From assembly GCA_009695405.1 (NCBI GenBank), contig SIAZ01000156.1:1-8790 (forward strand): 8,790 nt of DNA, given 5' to 3'. This DNA is from Pedosphaera sp. Lineage in GTDB: Bacteria > Verrucomicrobiota > Verrucomicrobiia > Limisphaerales > UBA9464. Below, one piece after another: positions 1 to 7,769 of the stretch (position 1 is its first letter; each line of letters opens with the position of its first letter). Made by a program: the position numbers and the translations under genes. The notes under the pieces are model-generated. The model was not told where the DNA came from. It saw only the letters and a list, made by a program, of their open reading frames with translations, and ran no database searches.

Positions 1-147
1 GGGGCCCCGATGGGCAGCGGGGCGGTGGAGTCCTTGGGCAAACAGTTTCAGCGCCGTCTCCGGGGCTGTGGTCAGTTCTGGAGCCGCCCCGGCCTTACCC
101 ATCTCCTTCAACTCTGCGTCTTGGTCAAAAACAAGGACGATCACCTC
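1..147 (-). other. Unrecognised open frame running off the left edge
   Basis: This frame opens after a TAG (rc of 148-150) and stays open for 49 codons to the window edge. It begins EVIVLVFDQDAELKEMG and continues with an Ala/Pro/Leu-rich stretch (PELTTAPETALKLFAQG) ending HRPAAHRGP at the edge. The base composition is clearly more GC-rich than the rest of the window, as far as can be judged by eye. I do not recognise a family. No convincing start fits: the GTG at 144 overlaps a strong Shine-Dalgarno-like sequence instead of following it, and the ATG at 102 has AAGGAG directly abutting it with no spacer. It could be the remains of the gene that lay beyond the chloride channel before a deletion, the start region of a real gene, or non-coding sequence. 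Confidence 0.25.
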
Positions 148-149
148 CT
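139..149 (-). promoter_or_regulatory. Orphan near-perfect Shine-Dalgarno sequence
   Basis: On the minus strand this reads AGGAGGTGATC, an 11-base match to the complement of the conserved 16S rRNA 3' end. Nine bases after AGGAGG comes a TTG (134-132), but that frame has only eight codons (MFLTKTQS) before a TGA at 110-108. An AAGGAG and an ATG (102-100) follow immediately. This could be the ribosome site of a gene broken by frameshift, a leader peptide, or chance. Confidence 0.3.
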
Positions 150-168
150 ATGGAACTGATTCTTACCG

Positions 169-507
169 TCAACTTGTGAATGCACGGGTGGTCAAGAGGA
201 CCAGCGGGGCCATCCGAAAGGGTACGCCGGCATCAGGTTGGTTGATTTCGTCTAATAAAAGGGGAGTGCCACGTGCGGCGCTGCCACCCCAATCTTTGTA
301 AAGCCAGACAACGAAGATTCCGGCAAGATGTAGTAAATAAAGAAACCAAGGCGACTGATGTCGCAAGTTGGTCACTCGATCTAAAGTAAAGAGAAAGACC
401 GCACTGGCCGAACCGGATAAGATTGCCACCAGCGTCACCAGCAACAGTGTGAGGCACCCATGGCGAAGGGCATCCATAGCCTTGTGAGGAGTGAGTGAAT
501 CCTTCAT
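169..507 (-). pseudogene. Voltage-gated chloride channel (ClC family), truncated N-terminal remnant
   Basis: The conceptual product starts MKDSLTPHKAMDALRHG, followed by a hydrophobic helix (about residues 18-40, ending SGSASAVFLFTLD). Next come SPWFLYLLHLAGIFVVWLY, a second helix, then GGSAARG, LLLDEI and FRMAPLVLL. This order matches the N-terminus of the bacterial ClC-type voltage-gated chloride channel family, integral membrane proteins that normally run past 400 residues. Homology stops around position 195, just before the expected THLFGGSAGREG pore segment. Only a few unrelated residues (TTRAFTS) follow before TGA at 169, and none of the three minus-strand frames downstream recovers the channel. 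The gene is therefore a stub lacking the ion pathway, probably from a deletion or rearrangement. The frame opens upstream with GTG at 528; ATG at 507 or 477 are alternative starts and none has a good Shine-Dalgarno. It lies 67 bases downstream of the DUF1501 gene on the same strand. Confidence 0.8.
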
Positions 508-574
508 CCCTGAGCAGGATGAACACACTTTTTCACAGTGGCGAGAGATTGAGTTGGAGCAACCTTCGATTGGA

Positions 575-2029
575 CTAGGTTCGCAGCAGCTTTTTGACTA
601 CTTCACCATGGACATCGGTGAGACGAAAATCACGACCTTGGAAGCGGTAGGTGAGTTTCTCATGATCGAATCCCAGCAAATGGAGCATGGTAGCATGAAA
701 GTCGTGAACATGGACTTTGTCGGTGATGGCATTGAAGCCGAAGGGATCGGATTCGCCGACGGTAATACCTGGTTGGATACCGCCGCCGGCAAACCACATC
801 GAAAAACAGTTAGGATGATGATCTCGGCCATCATTACCCCCTTGCACCATCGGGGTGCGGCCGAATTCACCACCCCAGATAACCAAGGTGTCGTCGAGTA
901 ACCCGCGTGCCTTGAGATCCCGAATAAGAGCGGCGTTCGCCTGATCGGTAGCGGCGCAATTGTTTTTGAGTCCGCGAGTCAGGTCTCCGTGCTGATCCCA
1001 AGCCTCGTGAAAAATCTGCACGAACCGAACGCCACGTTCCACCATACGACGCGCTAGAAGACAGGCCGAGGCATAGGTGGTTTTGCCTGGAGTGGCACCA
1101 TACATGTCCAGCATATGTTGCGGTTCCTTGGAAATATCCATCAAATCAGGCGCACTTGCCTGCATCCGATAAGCCATCTCAAAGGCATTGATGCGGGTGG
1201 CAATTTCGGGATCCCCTACTCGACCCAGCCTCTCTTGATTTAGTTCACGGATAGCATCGAGTGTGTCGCGCTGCAGCGGGCGATCGACGCCCTTGGGATT
1301 GGATAAATAAAGAACGGGATCGCCCCCAGTGCGAAAAAGGACTCCATTGTGGCTTCCCGGAAGAAAACCAGCTCCCCAGTTAGACGCTCCACCGCTGCTT
1401 CCCTTCCCACCGGTTGAAAAAACCACGTACGCAGGTAGGTCACTACTTTCCGAGCCTAATCCATAGGTCGTCCAAGCACCAAAACTAGGGCGACCAAATT
1501 GCTGCGAGCCGGTGTTCATCAAGATCTGTGCTGGAGCATGATTGAAGGCGTCAGTGTGCATCGATTTAACGATGGCAATATCGTCAGCAACCGAGGCTAA
1601 ATGTGGCATAATCTCGGAAATTTCAGCTCTGGATTGGCCGTGTCGCTCAAACTTAAACTTAGGTCCGAGTAAAGTGGCGTTGGGGTTGATGAAGGCAGCA
1701 CGGTAGCCTTTGAGTAATTCATCGGGTGGTAGCTTGCCGTCCCATTTTACCAGTTCGGGCTTATTATCAAAGAGCTCCAAGTGACTTGGCGCACCGGCTT
1801 GAAACAAATAGATCACCCGCTTGGCCCTTGCTCGAAAAGGTGGCTTTTTAGCGGCCATCGGATGACTCCCTAAGGGTGCTGCACTCGCCTTGTCCCCCAT
1901 CAGGGAATGAAGGGCGGCCAAGCCAAGTCCTATCCCGCATTCCTTGAAGAACCAACGGCGGCTTTGAAAGGCGCGCGCTTCCTGAAAAGCCTGTTGTAAA
2001 GGGTTTGTTTGACTCATGGCGGGGATCAT
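575..2029 (-). CDS. DUF1501 family protein, Tat-exported
   Basis: This 484-residue protein has full length for DUF1501, a family in the alkaline phosphatase/sulfatase-like superfamily with no established reaction. A twin-arginine signal (SRRWFFKECG, residues 23-32, then a hydrophobic stretch to about 44) predicts folded export to the periplasm. Family landmarks in order are RVIYLFQAGAPSHLELFD (71-88), HGQSRAEISEIMPH (130-143), HTDAFNHAPAQ (158-168), WDQHGDL (344-350), GGEFGRTP (386-393), GRDHHPNCFSMWFAGGG (401-417) and the C-terminal LTYRFQGRDFRLTDV. The many conserved Asp and His residues resemble a metal-site layout, which is inference. The ATG at 2029 overlaps the stop of the upstream DUF1553 gene (ATGA), so the pair is probably translationally coupled. 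An in-frame ATG at 2017 is an alternative start, with AAGGA 12 bases upstream. DUF1553/DUF1501 pairs recur in Verrucomicrobiota and Planctomycetota. No lesions are visible. Confidence 0.93.
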   Translation of the reverse strand: MIPAMSQTNPLQQAFQEARAFQSRRWFFKECGIGLGLAALHSLMGDKASAAPLGSHPMAAKKPPFRARAKRVIYLFQAGAPSHLELFDNKPELVKWDGKLPPDELLKGYRAAFINPNATLLGPKFKFERHGQSRAEISEIMPHLASVADDIAIVKSMHTDAFNHAPAQILMNTGSQQFGRPSFGAWTTYGLGSESSDLPAYVVFSTGGKGSSGGASNWGAGFLPGSHNGVLFRTGGDPVLYLSNPKGVDRPLQRDTLDAIRELNQERLGRVGDPEIATRINAFEMAYRMQASAPDLMDISKEPQHMLDMYGATPGKTTYASACLLARRMVERGVRFVQIFHEAWDQHGDLTRGLKNNCAATDQANAALIRDLKARGLLDDTLVIWGGEFGRTPMVQGGNDGRDHHPNCFSMWFAGGGIQPGITVGESDPFGFNAITDKVHVHDFHATMLHLLGFDHEKLTYRFQGRDFRLTDVHGEVVKKLLRT

Positions 2030-4917
2030 TCCTTGGTGAAGGTTTCGTCGAGATTCAAGAGAGCCCGCGAAACCGAAGTGTAAGCGGCCAAAGTGACCGG
2101 GGTAATTCCTTTCGGTAAATCAACAGGGGTCTCTGTCTTTCCAGTAGCCAGTTCCGCAGCACTCACCCAGCCCTCGGCCAACCGGGTCCGTTGACGCCCC
2201 AACAGATTGAGGAGAACACGCTTTTCATGGGCATTAGGGCTGCGGCTTAGCACACGTCTAAAAGCATAGCTAATTCTTTGCTCGTCGGTTTTTCCGCCCT
2301 CTATGACTGTGGCGCGGGCTAGAGCCTGTGCCGCTTCAACAAACTGCGGTTCATTTAATGAAGTCAATGCTTGAAGAGGGCTGTTGGATCGAAGGCGTCG
2401 TACGCAAGAGGAATCTCCATTTGGGGCGTCAAAGTTTTGCAGCACCGGGTAAGGAATACTGCGGAAACGAAAGGTATAGAGAGAGCGACGATACCGTTCT
2501 GGACCGCTTTCTTCCTTCCAAGTCTTGGGACCGTAACTTGCCGGCGGTTGAAAGAGAAAAGCGGGTGCGGGAGGATAAACGGCGCGTCCACCAAAGGCGG
2601 GATTCAAAAGCCCAGAAGCCGACAGCACGACATCTCGGACAATCTCCCCCTCGACGCGAAGGCGGGGAGAGCGAGCGAGAAGTCGATTGTGTGGGTCTCG
2701 CTCAAATGCAGCCGGGGTCATTCGACTCGACTGTCGATAAGCGACGGAGTTCAGTATGAGGCGATGGATGTGTTTCATCGACCATGATGCCACCCCAGGA
2801 GTGGAAGGTTGCATTAGTTCGACAGCTAACCAGTCGAGAAGTTTTGCATGGGAAGGTTTGGCGGATTGGACACCAAAGTCTTCAGAGGTTTCAACGAGGC
2901 CAATCCCGAAGTAGTGTTGCCAAAGTCGATTAACAGCCACACGCGCGGTTGTGGGAGAACGGGGATCGGTAAGCCAACGCGCCAATGACAAGCGGGAATC
3001 ATCAGCATCAACAGGCAAAGGATGCAGAACGGCAGGAGTGCCAAAGGTGACTTCCTGTTCGGGTTTGAGCCAGTCCCCCCGCTTAAAGAGGCGAGTCGGA
3101 GCTCGTTTTTCACCCGGACCGTTGCCGGTACGACGAGCAAAAACAAGGGAGGGAGTCCCGTCTGGCCACTGTTTCCAGAGGGTTTCAATACGCGCATTGG
3201 CCTCCTTAAACTCAGGCTTTAAAGTGCGCCAATAGCTAAAAATTGCACCCATCTGCGGGGGTGTTCGATGGTCTCTTGGAATATTTTCGATAAAGTGACG
3301 GACCGTTGCGGGTAATGGGTCTGCCACCACATTAGTGCTGGTCGTGACCGAAAGGCGAAAGCGCCCCAGATTATGGGTCTGTAAATCGTCAGAGTTCCAA
3401 CCGCCATGATTTTGACTCAGCGCAAATTTTAACCGCATTCCGGCGGGGAAAGCGACCGGTTTATCTGGGACAAAAACGGCTTTTCGCGCCTGATTGCGGC
3501 GCCCAGGACCCGCGTCAATTCCCCAAGCTGTGGTCTCATTTCCATCAATCGCATGGGCTACGGGGCCATAGGTCCGCTTTTTAGCTGACTTATCGTCAAA
3601 CTCCGATTCAAGCGGCTTTTCCGCATTCTCAAAATCCGCTGTCGCCCGTAGGAAGTTCACCGTGATTCGATTGGTGGGCAGGGCTAAATCTTCAGCGACG
3701 ACTTTAAATTCGGTGAGGGCCGCCATTCCCAACACAGACCGTCCGGGGCCTCCTGCCGGCAAGTTGGGATCGGTCAGTTGCTCCAGCCTAAAAGCTCCAA
3801 TCGAAGGCAGCAGATTGGTGCCTTCAAAGTGGGCGGTCCATTGTGTTGGAGCATAACTGGCTGCACGAATAGAACCGTCCTCATAATAGTAGAATCTCTC
3901 CCCATTCTCACCGTGATAAATTGGCAACACCACGGTCCATTTCGGTTGGTTCCCTCGCATAGAGTCTTCCCAAGCGGCCATCGATTTCTCCCAATCAGGA
4001 GTCGTATGACGTAAGCCCTCTTCTATTTCGTGCATTTGACGCGACAATGTATCGCGCAGTTGCTGTTCACGAGGTGTGTAAGCGGTCATGGAAGACTCGT
4101 GATCGTTATTGAGAAAGGCAAAAAGACGGTAGTATTCCTCCTGTGAAATGGGGTCAAACTTATGGTTATGGCATTGGGCGCATTGGATTGTAACTCCCAA
4201 GACTGCCTTCCCGATACAGTCCATCCGGTCGATGAGACCTTCCGTCCTAAATTGTTCCGGATCCGCTCCGCCTTCTTCGTTCAGCATAGAGTTTCGCAAG
4301 AAACCAGTGGCGATCCGTTGCGAATCGGTGGCTGTCGGGAGTTGATCGCCAGCGATTTGTTCTATGATGAATTGGTCATAAGGGAGATCGTTGTTCAAGG
4401 CGTTCACAATCCAATCGCGATACGCCCATACAAACCGTGGTTTGTCTTTTTCGAAGCCGTCGGAGTCTGCGTAGCGGGCAGCATCGAGCCAATGTCGTCC
4501 CCAGCGTTCGCCAAAGTGAGGCGAAGCCAAAAGTTCATTCACCGTCCGTAACCAAGCCGATGGCGAACGATCGCCAACAAAACGATCTGCTTCCTTAGCG
4601 GTTGGGGGCAACCCGGTGAGATCAAAATGGATCCGCCGTAGTAGGGTGATACGGTCTGTTTCTGGGGAAGGTCTAAGTCCTTCTGATTCCAATTTCTCTA
4701 AAATAAAACGGTCGATAGGTGTGCTAGGCCAGCGGTTATCGTGAGTTGAAGGAAGCGAGGGTCGAATAGGAGCTTTCCATGCCCAATGTTCTAGGCTGGA
4801 CTTCGCTGCTACGGCGTTGGTCGGACCTGCCGCTCTCCCTGTCCACAGGATTAAAAGGGGGCCCAACAGGGAAAGCCCTTTCAGGGCAACGGACAAGAAA
4901 GTGGAACGAACGTTCAC
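2026..4917 (-). CDS. DUF1549 and DUF1553 domain protein with a CxxCH motif
   Basis: A 963-residue secreted protein starting with an N-terminal signal or anchor (hydrophobic residues about 6-26, then GRAAGPTNA). The DUF1549 domain follows (about 58-275): RRIHFDLTGLPPT, ERWGRHWLDAARYADSDGFE, YDQFIIEQIAGDQLP and the heme-c type motif CAQCH at 246-250 in QCAQCHNHKFDPI. A middle region (about 330-535), including HAIDGNETTAWG and SQNHGGWNSDDLQ, resembles discoidin-like beta-sandwich inserts found in these proteins. The DUF1553 domain (about 642-905) carries RVAVNRLWQHYFGIGLVET, HRLILNSVAYRQSS, RLRVEGEIVRD and LQALTSLNEPQF. The N-terminal planctomycete cytochrome domain (PSCyt1) found in many relatives is absent, so this is the short form. 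The start is GTG at 4917 and has no Shine-Dalgarno. It is the first gene of the operon with DUF1501. Biochemical function is unknown; a role in polysaccharide degradation is often suspected but cannot be read here. The frame is intact throughout. Confidence 0.93.
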   Translation of the reverse strand: MNVRSTFLSVALKGLSLLGPLLILWTGRAAGPTNAVAAKSSLEHWAWKAPIRPSLPSTHDNRWPSTPIDRFILEKLESEGLRPSPETDRITLLRRIHFDLTGLPPTAKEADRFVGDRSPSAWLRTVNELLASPHFGERWGRHWLDAARYADSDGFEKDKPRFVWAYRDWIVNALNNDLPYDQFIIEQIAGDQLPTATDSQRIATGFLRNSMLNEEGGADPEQFRTEGLIDRMDCIGKAVLGVTIQCAQCHNHKFDPISQEEYYRLFAFLNNDHESSMTAYTPREQQLRDTLSRQMHEIEEGLRHTTPDWEKSMAAWEDSMRGNQPKWTVVLPIYHGENGERFYYYEDGSIRAASYAPTQWTAHFEGTNLLPSIGAFRLEQLTDPNLPAGGPGRSVLGMAALTEFKVVAEDLALPTNRITVNFLRATADFENAEKPLESEFDDKSAKKRTYGPVAHAIDGNETTAWGIDAGPGRRNQARKAVFVPDKPVAFPAGMRLKFALSQNHGGWNSDDLQTHNLGRFRLSVTTSTNVVADPLPATVRHFIENIPRDHRTPPQMGAIFSYWRTLKPEFKEANARIETLWKQWPDGTPSLVFARRTGNGPGEKRAPTRLFKRGDWLKPEQEVTFGTPAVLHPLPVDADDSRLSLARWLTDPRSPTTARVAVNRLWQHYFGIGLVETSEDFGVQSAKPSHAKLLDWLAVELMQPSTPGVASWSMKHIHRLILNSVAYRQSSRMTPAAFERDPHNRLLARSPRLRVEGEIVRDVVLSASGLLNPAFGGRAVYPPAPAFLFQPPASYGPKTWKEESGPERYRRSLYTFRFRSIPYPVLQNFDAPNGDSSCVRRLRSNSPLQALTSLNEPQFVEAAQALARATVIEGGKTDEQRISYAFRRVLSRSPNAHEKRVLLNLLGRQRTRLAEGWVSAAELATGKTETPVDLPKGITPVTLAAYTSVSRALLNLDETFTKE

Positions 4918-5112
4918 GACAAAAAGAATGTACGTATAGGATGGATTAGAGTGTTGAAAAGTTCAAGGACCGTTGCTTTGGCGAAGGGTGTCCCCCCTTC
5001 CTAAGGCGCTTTTTAACTCTTCCTTTACAAGTTTTACCCCTAGCAAAATAAAGGCTTCACCTATTTAAAGTTAACTAAGGCCCGTATGCAGGCTCAGTTT
5101 AACTAAAATTAA
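4918..5112. promoter_or_regulatory. Divergent intergenic region between the two operons
   Basis: Both operons must start here, so it should contain two promoters, but I see no strong consensus pair. On the minus strand TATACG (4938-4933) could be a -10 box leaving a very short leader before the GTG at 4917. On the plus strand TTTACA (5024-5029) is a possible -35 without a good partner. Structures seen: the small inverted repeat TTGAA-AAG-TTCAA (4954-4966); a GC-rich hairpin GAAGGG-tgtccc-CCCTTC (4983-5000); the palindrome AGTTAACT (5069-5076) with a near copy AGTTTAACT (5096-5104) close to the YHYH start. The last pair could be operator half-sites. All are short enough to arise by chance. Confidence 0.35.
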
Positions 5113-6894
5113 ATGAAATTCCCAATCGCATTTTTGACAGTCTTTGTAGCGACGACTCTCGCTGGAGATCCATGACTTGACTCATGGTTCACCACAAATT
5201 CAGGGAAGTATGCCCGAATTTATACGACCCCCGCCAATAAGGCTTCGGGCAATGCTGTGAGCACGTGGAGTAATGGGACACAAACCCAAGCTTTGCCTGC
5301 GTATGCTGGTGTTCAGGAACTTTCCTCTTCGCCTCTTTGGGTTTATATCCGCACCACTGGCCTCGGAAGTCATACCATGGGGCCTTGGGCAAACGGTAAC
5401 TTCCCAAACCTGCCCGTGAATCGTAAAATTCTCTATCGGCTTCCGCGGGTTTCTAACGTTCCGGTTACGAAGGCTCTCACTGGACTCGGCGTCATTGGTT
5501 ACTTGGTGGACGGCGTCGCCCTCTTTGATAGTCGGGATGCATTTGTCTGGAATCGAACAAGCGAGACCCCTAATGGAAACGGTTACTGGAACCGCGAAGC
5601 CTACGTGAATGAGGGACCTACTTTCGACCCAGCCATGGCACATCAAGAACCCACTGGCACCTACCATTATCATGCAAGTCCGGTAGCACTCCGCTACTTG
5701 TTGGGTGATCATATGACCTACAATTCAGCGACCCAAACTTACAAGGAGGCTTCAACACCGGTTGAACGTCATTCACCTCTTCTCGGATGGGTCAGTGACG
5801 GCTTCCCAATTTATGGTCCTTATGGTTATTCAATGACCAATGGATCCGGTGGTCTGAGTCGCATGCTTTCAGGGTACCAACTTCGCAACGGGCAACGCGG
5901 TTCTGACAATCTCACCGATCGCGCGACACTTCCCGTGTGGGCCCAGCGGATTTATGGGGTCAGTGCTGCCCAGCGAGGGCCCGCTGTGTCGACCGCTTAT
6001 CCCTTAGGCCGTTATCTGGAGGACAATGCTTTCTTGGGTGATCTCACTAATGTGTTGACTGGCAAAGCCTACCTTCAAGGGGTCGATTTTGATCTAGATG
6101 TCTCGAATGGTCGGTGGTGTGTTACCCCAGAATATCCGGAAGGAACGTATGCTTATTTTGTAACCATTGCCGCTGATGGAACCCCTGTTTTCCCTTATAA
6201 TATTGGACGCGCTTTCCACGGTTCCCCGACTGGAACCGCAGTCACTACTTTCTCGGAAGCGGTTAGCACTCACTTCGTGGGTGGGGCCACTTCTTCCCTC
6301 GTCTCATCTGTCATTCCTAGCACAGGCGCTCAAGTGACTTTACGTTGGACCGCGGTGGAAGGTGGAAGCTACCAAATCGAATCGTCGACGAACCTAGCGG
6401 TCTGGACAACAAATGCACCTGCGGTTGCGCTTACCGGTACCTTTGGCAGTAACAGTGTTGCGACGATTGCCGCTCCGCATTCGTTTTACCGTATTCGTCA
6501 AACCGAACTTGCCGCCTATGATTCGGCAGTAGGAACTGGGGATAACGGTAACGGGGGCGGTGGCCCTGGGCCGAAAGGAGGCGGAGGAATGGGACCTAGA
6601 GAGCCGCCCTTGGCTGCGGTCAGTCCGCAGTCCGCAGCCCTTGGTACCACCCTGACTGTTACCTTCACCTTGGGTGGTATGGCGCCTCCTCCGGAGATAA
6701 TACCTTCTTCCGCGCTACTCGGTACACTGATCGGAACGTCCGTCCGTCGAGCAAGCCCAACAACAGTGACCGCTAACTTTAGCCTCCCCGCCAATGCTGC
6801 TGCTGGATCTGTTAAAGCGGCGGTGGTGTTCCCAGGCCCGCCAGGAATGGGGTCTGTGACTTTCTCTCTTTCGAACGGATTTACTTTCCGCTGA
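5113..6894 (+). pseudogene. Secreted YHYH-domain protein, interrupted by an in-frame TGA
   Basis: Reading from ATG 5113 gives a signal peptide (MKFPIAFLTVFVATTLAGDP), then TGA at 5173-5175. The same frame then continues with LDSWFTTNSGKYARIYTT and stays open to TGA at 6894, 592 residues in all without the stop. The stop falls right at the signal peptide/mature junction. The surviving open frame begins at GTG 5257 but lacks the signal and about 28 mature residues and has no Shine-Dalgarno. The YHYH domain spans about residues 65-370 of the restored protein, with TYHYHASPV and SDGFPIYGPYGY. A beta-sandwich-like segment follows, then a Gly-rich linker (GNGGGGPGPKGGGG), and a C-terminal Ig/IPT-like domain ending NGFTFR. 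YHYH proteins are secreted, of unknown activity, and commonly sit near copper-related and di-heme genes, as here. A CGA-to-TGA transition would explain the stop; read-through or a base-call error are alternatives. The gene precedes the MbnP-like gene by 29 bases. Confidence 0.85.
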
Positions 6895-6923
6895 CGTCTC
6901 TGGCTCTTTCGATTCTCGATCAA

Positions 6924-7769
6924 ATGGGATCACTGTTAATATTGTTCAGCAGACGCATCGGGTTCATCGTCAGTTTTTTTTGGCGACACCCGATGCGTGG
7001 GCAATGACACTTCAAATTCGGCATTTGTTTGGAGAACGACCCCTTCGGTTGGGGGAATTGGAAACTGTCATCGCTGGAAGTCCAATGATGTCAGTGACCC
7101 GGTTCGATTATTTAGTGTCGGACTTCCGTTGGGTTAAACTCGATGGCTCAGAATCCCCTTTGTCCCAGCAAGTAGCTTATATCAGCGTTGGTTCTGACCG
7201 GACGTCTTTAACACTTCCACCGGCGCCTTTGGGAACGAGTGCTGCGTTACGTTTTCGAGTCGGACTTCTATCGCATCTGAACCACGCAAATCCAACCCAA
7301 TTTGCTGCCCTTGATCCACTGAACCCCTCTGTAAATGGATTGCACTGGGGTTGGCAGGGTGGCTACGTGTTTATGGCCTTGGAAGGCAATTGGCGGCAGA
7401 GTGAGGGTCCCCTCGATGGGTATTCCTTTCACTTGGCTACCGATGCTCTGGTGATGCCGGTCGAAATACCGATTAGGGAGGGAGTTGACGTGTCCTCAGT
7501 GATTCCACTTGTGCTGGATGTAGCGCGAATTTTTGGTGCGGTTAAAAAGCTGCAACTAGACATAGGACACCTCAACCCATTCCCGAACCCATGATGCTTT
7601 TGCTAGTCTTCTTGCGGCTAATGTGGTTCGCGCCTTTCGATGGGATCACTCTCCTGCGCCGCCCGTTGCGGTTGCTATGGTGCCCGCGCTGAAGATTGAA
7701 ATTGGCCCCAACGCGACCTCTTATCCATTTACATTCTCTCGCCTCTTTCCTATCCCTGCATTACCTTGA
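6924..7769 (+). pseudogene. MbnP-like copper-binding domain (5' half of an MbnP-MbnH fusion), two frameshifts
   Basis: MbnP proteins are periplasmic copper binders whose site includes a tryptophan oxidised to kynurenine by MbnH. The gene reads in three frames. ATG 6924 gives a signal peptide (MGSLLILFSRRIGFIVSFF). At the T8 tract it must shift to the frame reading LATPDAWA, then the mature domain MTLQIRHLFGERPL, SVTRFDYLVSDF, LRFRVGLLSHLNHANP and LNPSVNGLHWGWQGGYVFM, with SFHLATDA next. That frame hits a false stop at 7594. Shifting once more near 7565 recovers DTSTHSRTHDAFASLLAANV and VRAFRW, the family's C-terminal THSR region. The new frame continues through a linker (SPAPPVAVAMVPALKIEIG) and PFTFSRLFPIPALP to TGA 7767-7769, and beyond it directly into the MbnH half. 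The intact middle part is open from TTG 6980 to 7594. The WGW tryptophans are candidates for the oxidised residue, which I infer from the family and not from numbering. It follows the YHYH gene in one operon. Confidence 0.85.
6974..6981 (+). repeat. T8 homopolymer at the MbnP signal-peptide frameshift
   Basis: Eight consecutive T residues lie exactly where the signal-peptide frame (VSFF) must join the mature-domain frame (LATPDAWA). Nine T would put both in one frame and give an uninterrupted signal peptide with an AWA cleavage site. The tract could be a slippage hotspot in replication or transcription, or a homopolymer sequencing error. Confidence 0.75.

Noticed and set aside
4..23. GCCCCG/CGGGGC inverted repeat at the left edge
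   Set aside because: It has no adjacent T run in the window and lies in an open frame of GC-rich sequence, where such matches are common.
139..149. GATCACCTCCT on the plus strand as a 16S rRNA 3' end
   Set aside because: The sequence just upstream does not resemble the conserved 16S 3' helix; only the anti-Shine-Dalgarno core matches.
491..901. Plus-strand open frame opposite the DUF1501 3' end
   Set aside because: It is antisense to conserved DUF1501 coding sequence and its translation shows no family features.
2328..2787. Plus-strand open frames opposite the DUF1553 domain
   Set aside because: They are shadows of the intact DUF1553 frame, with Arg/Ser-rich low-information translations and no ribosome site.
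4983..5000. Hairpin GAAGGG/CCCTTC as an intrinsic terminator
   Set aside because: It lies between divergent genes where neither strand has a transcript to end, and the T run (5010-5014) is about ten bases away from the stem.
5173..5175. TGA as a selenocysteine codon or a TGA-reassigned genetic code
   Set aside because: TGA serves as the normal stop for the DUF1553 and YHYH genes here, no selenocysteine is expected in a signal-peptide junction, and no obvious hairpin of the needed kind follows.
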